Shown piece after piece: positions 59,649 through 64,000 of a stretch of DNA of 64,000 bases. The DNA is taken from NCBI GenBank assembly GCA_002633005.1, contig NMRA01000719.1, positions 55,466 through 119,465 on the forward strand. Direction: 5' to 3'. The DNA is from Phoronis australis (lineage: Eukaryota; Phoronida; Phoronidae). The notes beneath the pieces are model-generated. The model saw only the letters and a program-made list of their open reading frames with translations, was not told the origin of the DNA and ran no database searches. The position numbers and the translations under genes were made by a program. Numbering within the stretch: the first letter of the stretch is position 1; every line of letters starts with the position of its first letter.

Positions 59649-60670
59649 ACCATGGAATAATGGACAGTAAAATGACTTCAACTTGTGACAGTCGTGAGTT
59701 CAGGAAACATAAATTGTTGTGTAACTCTTTGTCTGATCAAATAGGACATTGGTGATTTTTCCTCTTGTAATTTTTCTCAAATTCTGAACATTGTATATTG
59801 ATGTTATAGTTAAATTTAAGGTAAAATCTCAAATAATTTAGGACACAATAGCTCCATTTACAAGGGGACAGTAACACAGAGCAACTAACATGGAACAGCT
59901 GATCGTGTGCTAGTGTTTGTGTAAACATGACTAATGTGGAGCGACCATGTTGACACTGCAACGGCCATTTTTGAATGACACAGCAAGTTGCCCTAGATCA
60001 GTTGCTCCAGTTTCAACTGCACGTCTAAACCCAAACTGGGGCAAGGTGGAACAAATCATCTCTGTTACGCTTGCGCAATAGCCAGTACACGGGAGATACG
60101 CTAGCATTTCACATGGTTTGGACATTCGCTACTGATTACACAAGCATGCCCACTACAACATTAGTCTTTTATATGGATACTTTTTGCTTCTGCAATTTTC
60201 CAAAAACTAAGGATATCTTTACAAACACCGTGCAGCGAATACTTTTGTAATTGAAAATTCATAGTAAATTCTTTTATTTTCTAGCTGTCTTTGTAATAAT
60301 TGTTAAAGGTTCTTAGGTGTGAGACAAATCTTTCTAGCTGTCTTTGTAATAATTGTTAAAGGTTCTTAGGTGTGAGACAAATCTTCTGCAAAATTAGAAA
60401 GCAAAATTAAGACCTAAGGTTATTTTTGCCTGAATAATTGCAACTTCATGGGTGTGACATAGGTATGTGACAGAGGTACAAATTTTGCATACATCCGTCA
60501 CGTGATTTCTGACATCCCTGGGATCTAAAATTTTGCTGAATAGTATTAAATACCAAGTTAAAAGAGATCATGGTGAAATTATTTTAATTTTGATTTAACA
60601 GTTTTGACGTAACTAAACTTCTTCGTACTTTTTTGTGACAGATGTACAGCACCAGAGGTGCAACGCCAGA
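59649..60670 (+). repeat. GPCR 3' flank, second copy
   Basis: See the first copy at 58624-59647. After its end the sequence continues uniquely. The same 53-bp internal duplication is present (60281-60386), so that duplication predates the split of the two copies. Confidence 0.95.
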
Positions 60671-60677
60671 AATTTGC

Positions 60678-60683
60678 AATAAA
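60678..60683 (+). promoter_or_regulatory. Candidate polyadenylation signal of the GPCR
   Basis: AATAAA lies directly after the second 3' flank copy. If the duplication is an assembly artefact, the true 3' non-coding region would be about 1.03 kb, an ordinary length. Confidence 0.4.
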
Positions 60684-61133
60684 GCAATGACTCTGTCCAG
60701 ACCGAAGGTGAAATGAAAGCACAGATACAGAAAAACAGGCACAATCCCAAAGTGATAACTAAAGCGATTCTTTACGGCAGTTGCCAGTGCCTTGCATTGA
60801 TAGGAGATCCCGAACATTTAGGAGAAGACAACGTCAATCCAGAATTTTTTTTCGTCGTTATGAAACTGTTGAGTATACCTATGATGAAACATTTACAGCA
60901 TCAGAAAGCATTTTAAAAGGATACTAAACCCTGTTTAGGTGATTTCCACCAATCCTCGTTTTGTCACCTGTTAATGCACCATTGGCTTCAATCTTGAAAG
61001 TTAAACGCAAGAATGAATTAAAACTCATACTCCCTATGACACAGAATGGACATTATGGTCATTGGTGGGTGGTCTATTCCCACAGTTGCCGTGTAATTCA
61101 CTAAAAGTGCAGGTCATGCTTGCTTGTTTAGCA
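60684..61133. other. Gene-free spacer
   Basis: No recognisable gene; the open frame at 60713-60916 has no motif support. Confidence 0.4.
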
Positions 61134-61142
61134 GATTTTGAA

Positions 61143-61933
61143 GAATTGTTCTAAAACCCCCTCGACCCAGTCTACACAAGCTATACTTGACCTGAACATA
61201 GAACAAGCGCTGACTTGCAGGACCGAGTCAGACCGTGAGCTCGGATGGCTTTTCCGTGTTTTTTTTTGCAATTAAGAGAGTCGATTCGACAAGTTTGAAA
61301 GCCAAAAACAGAAAAAAAAACAACGCGACCAAATCAATTCACAGACCTACCAATGTTACATCTGTCATTCCCGGCAGAGTGTAATCGTCTCGTCTGCTCT
61401 TCAGTGAATGGCAGATTCAAGCTTTTTTAGAAGAATCAGCAAGGAACCGACAAATATGAAACTAATTTCTTCAGTAAACAAAGTTGGAAAAACAAACTGT
61501 TAACTAAAAAAGTATCTCAATGTTACATGGAGTATATTGCAAATGAGACAGTATACAACAGAAAGCAAATAATAAAAATGTGAAATTATGTCCGTTCACA
61601 TTAACATACTCTCTCCCTAAGTTTAGTAGAACAGGGCCATTGGTAACCGCTCGTGGAACTATTTCTGTGACAACGATAGCGTGCTCGCAATTAGTTATTT
61701 CAAATCACGTTCTCACGCCACTTTCTGTTTTTAACCACCAGACTTGAGCCAGAGCAGATTCGCACGTAGATATGTCTTATGGGAAAGTCATTCAGCCACG
61801 TGACATAATTATGAATTGTGTAAAAAGTGCAAAGATACATCTGCTGCCGTAGGTCGAGGGGGTTGTGGGTCGTGGGAGTTGTGGGTCGAAAGGGTCATGG
61901 GGTGTGGGGGTCGAGGGGGTTTTAGAACAATTC
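61143..61933. mobile_element. 791-bp TIR element with perfect 26-bp ends and 9-bp target duplication
   Basis: The first 26 bases (starting GAATTGTTCTAAAACCCCCT) are exactly inverted at 61908-61933. GATTTTGAA flanks both sides (61134-61142 and 61934-61942) as a 9-bp target duplication. The interior has no transposase, but the right end carries a G-rich minisatellite ('ggtcgagggggttgtgggtc' variants, about 61850-61920). A 9-bp duplication is typical of Mutator-like elements; hAT gives 8 bp. The class is inference. Perfect ends point to recent insertion. Confidence 0.95.
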
Positions 61934-62035
61934 GATTTTGAAAGGAATTTTAAAATTTTCCTCAAAACTTTTGAGGGTTGTCAAGGGTTACAGAGCATTA
62001 TTCTGTTTCAGAGAATTGGATGGGAAAGTCATTTT

Positions 62036-62650
62036 TAGTATCTGTTAACTGGCCCAAGTAAACAAGCCGACAGTGTAAGCGAAATAACATATGCACTGAA
62101 ATGTTACTCCATTATTGCTGACAAAGTTACTGCCAACAATGAAGAATTCATGCCCTTGCTCATACGATTAGTTGATGCCAAATACAACACTCCAGAGGAG
62201 TTGCTGGAAATTTGTTTTTGTAGTCTTGTGCGGTTGCTGAATGCATTGTGGCCACCTTGAATATGATCTGTATCAACATTGCCAACTGCAGAGGGAAAGG
62301 ATATGATGGCGTGGCAACCATGAGTGGGGACAATGCGAATGTTATCATTTAGCGTCACACACACACATTGTTGCGGTTGTTGACAACATCTAGTGATAGC
62401 CTGCTCAGACTCGATACTGGAAATGAGAAACCTTGCCGACAAAGTAAACTATGTTGTTGATGATGAGCAGTCCAAAGAGAGAACAGCTCTAAAATGAAGT
62501 ACATATCAACGAATATCCTGAATCTGCAGAAAAAACTCACTGATGTGTCCTGAAGTCGGGCAGCAAGGCGCGATGTTTATAATTCATGCAATATGAGAAG
62601 GTATGAGAGGAGTCTCAGACAAATTGTACATATTGGCGCTGACAGCAAAG
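62036..62650 (+). pseudogene. hAT-type transposase relic (ZMYM1/DUF4371-like)
   Basis: One frame reads TYALKCYSIIADKVTANNEE then FMPLLIRLVDAKYNTPEELL, ending at a stop near 62265. A second frame then gives NIANCRGKGYDGVATMSGDN (the conserved RGQGYDGASNMSG-like box). A third block (THCCGC, stop, QHLVIACSDS and LEMRNLADKV) corresponds to the following HC..H.LNLV region. Later remains (SRAARRDVYNS) fit the TRW..R.DAY block. Frameshifts and stops show that it is dead. Such transposases occur in hAT DNA transposons. Confidence 0.85.
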
Positions 62651-64000
62651 AGTTAGTTACAGACAACGTTTTGACAAAACAAATCACCCCTTGTGTAATC
62701 CTGGCTACAGGCCTGCACAGAAGTGCACACAAGGCGTGTAGCTCAGACACATGGACCTTCTTAGGCCAGATTCCATACAAAGGGTACCTTTTCGCATTGA
62801 ACAAAATGGATCATTGTTGCAGTTATAGAAACGGTGGTAACTTTACTGGGACAAAACTGGAAAAAACGGTGATTTTTTCACGAAGGTTTCCAACAAATGG
62901 GCCCGTTTTTTTCTTTTTTTAATAAAAATGAAGGAAGGCGTACCTGATGCCTGAATTGCATTGAACGTGTGCAGGCCAAATAGATCATGCCCATTGCAAA
63001 ACACACCTTAATTTGTAACTCATAAGAACACTACTGTGTATATATAGTTATTAGGCTCACCCTGAGAGAGGCTGCAGAAGCACATTTGTCTGTTATTGGT
63101 GCTTGGGATTTGAACCCAAGTTACTGTCCAGAGATGGCGTCCACAGTCATCACTGCTTCCACTCATCTGGTAATCTCACTTAATCTTCTGGCTAAACGTG
63201 GTCAAAACCAGTTCAGAAGCCTCAGTAGCTTTCAACGTTACCAACTTCACGCGAAGGAAAACTTTACCTTTTCTCAGGTATTTTAGGTCAGTATGGCTTA
63301 ATATGAATGAATTTTGAATCTTTCCATAAAAACGAAATTAATGAATTCTTCTAACAAGAAGTGTGACACTGCAAGAAAGTCACACATTGCAAACACCAAG
63401 TGTCCGACTGCCGGTGTTGTACATACGGGATTCATTACCTGCTTCTGACATCACTGCTCAAGTCAAATAGCAAATTCTTAGGTGGACTGAAAATGGGCGG
63501 GTATCTCGGCCACCGAACAGTTATAAAAAGTGAGGGACCAGAGCTCACTTGAACTAGTTTCAGAGCTTTGCTCAATGCAACCAACTTGCGGATTGAAGAA
63601 GAGCTATCTTTATAAATTTCATAGAAATCACCTAAAATATTTCGAATATCCTTTATAGCAAGACCAAAACGGCCGTTAAAAGATAACATTATACTTTAAA
63701 TGAAATCATAAGAAAAGCTTTCCACTTTTCAATGCCACATTTTGTGAAAAATTGGTTAAGGCTGCACAAACACTTATTACAAAATCAATATTTGATGGTT
63801 TAATGCATAGATAATGAACACATGCAGTTGGAGATTTCCAACTATGACCCAGACAGCAAATTAAGGACTATTCTCAAAAGATACGGTGTGCAAAAAGTTT
63901 TGAGAATCATAGTACCAGATGTCATGTGGGAAAACAAACAGAAATGTTGAATAAGTAATGAAAGAAAAGTTTTGCTACAAAAAGCTATCACTGTGAACCA
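62651..64000. other. Gene-free stretch to window end
   Basis: No supported gene. A tRNA-like T-arm on the - strand near 63105-63125 lacks the other arms. The remaining frames are unsupported. Confidence 0.4.

Noticed and set aside
58908-60125. Two near-identical 64-aa minus-strand frames
   Set aside because: They repeat because the GPCR 3' flank is duplicated; there is no independent sign of coding.
63100-63130. tRNA-like T-arm on the minus strand (B-box GGTTCAAATCC)
   Set aside because: The T-stem pairs, but no matching acceptor, D-arm or anticodon arm is found upstream in the right spacing.

Overview
The window looks like AT-rich nuclear DNA from an invertebrate metazoan. It has long gene-poor stretches, many decayed transposable elements and foldback repeats, splice-like signals, and one intronless rhodopsin-class GPCR. 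I see no operons, ribosome binding sites or CRISPR arrays. An early-branching deuterostome such as a hemichordate, echinoderm or amphioxus would fit this repeat style, but that is an impression from memory and the sequence does not prove it.

The only complete, convincing protein-coding gene is the class A GPCR at 57586-58623 (+, 345 aa). It has an N-terminal glycosylation site, seven hydrophobic segments, the paired extracellular cysteines, a DRL variant of the DRY motif and an NPxxY motif. Its 3' flank (about 1.02 kb) appears twice in tandem with a single N at the junction, which is most simply an unmerged assembly overlap. A polyadenylation signal follows the second copy. Two short exon candidates (a signal-peptide exon at 12517-12597 on - and a 3'-terminal exon at 9325-9547 on +) and one possible Ig-like exon (20930-21034 on -) are weak.

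Four decayed transposon genes can be recognised by protein motifs. They are a LINE reverse transcriptase on - (22050-23215, YADD box and downstream RT segment in different frames), a Penelope-like 3' fragment (11390-11623, two internal stops), a DIRS-type tyrosine recombinase fragment (53099-53572, HxxR arginine lost) and a hAT transposase relic (62036-62650, frameshifted).

The rest is mostly non-autonomous repeats. Families with two or more copies here are: a 419-bp TIR element (A) at 38646-39064, also present at the left edge and split there by a 1.5-kb TIR insertion; a family with a 'gggcctttcatac' terminus (D) at 12952, 19708, 31198 and 41100; a composite ~170-bp-unit element (C) at 15960, 23649, 27115, 39720 and 47840; a GTGGGCG subterminal-repeat element at 6344-8689 and 33374; and several smaller families. 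A 791-bp element at 61143-61933 has perfect 26-bp TIRs and a 9-bp target duplication. Tandem arrays are a near-perfect 18-bp satellite (18915-19376), a 35-bp array (54107-54430) and a ~65-bp array (30613-30872). Large inverted repeats lie at 42941-43331 and 44712-44837.

Ns occur at 7042-7053, 13722, 45278, 51192 and 59648. Two of these mark junctions of long direct duplications, so part of the apparent structure is probably assembly artefact. I did not find a novel multi-gene system.
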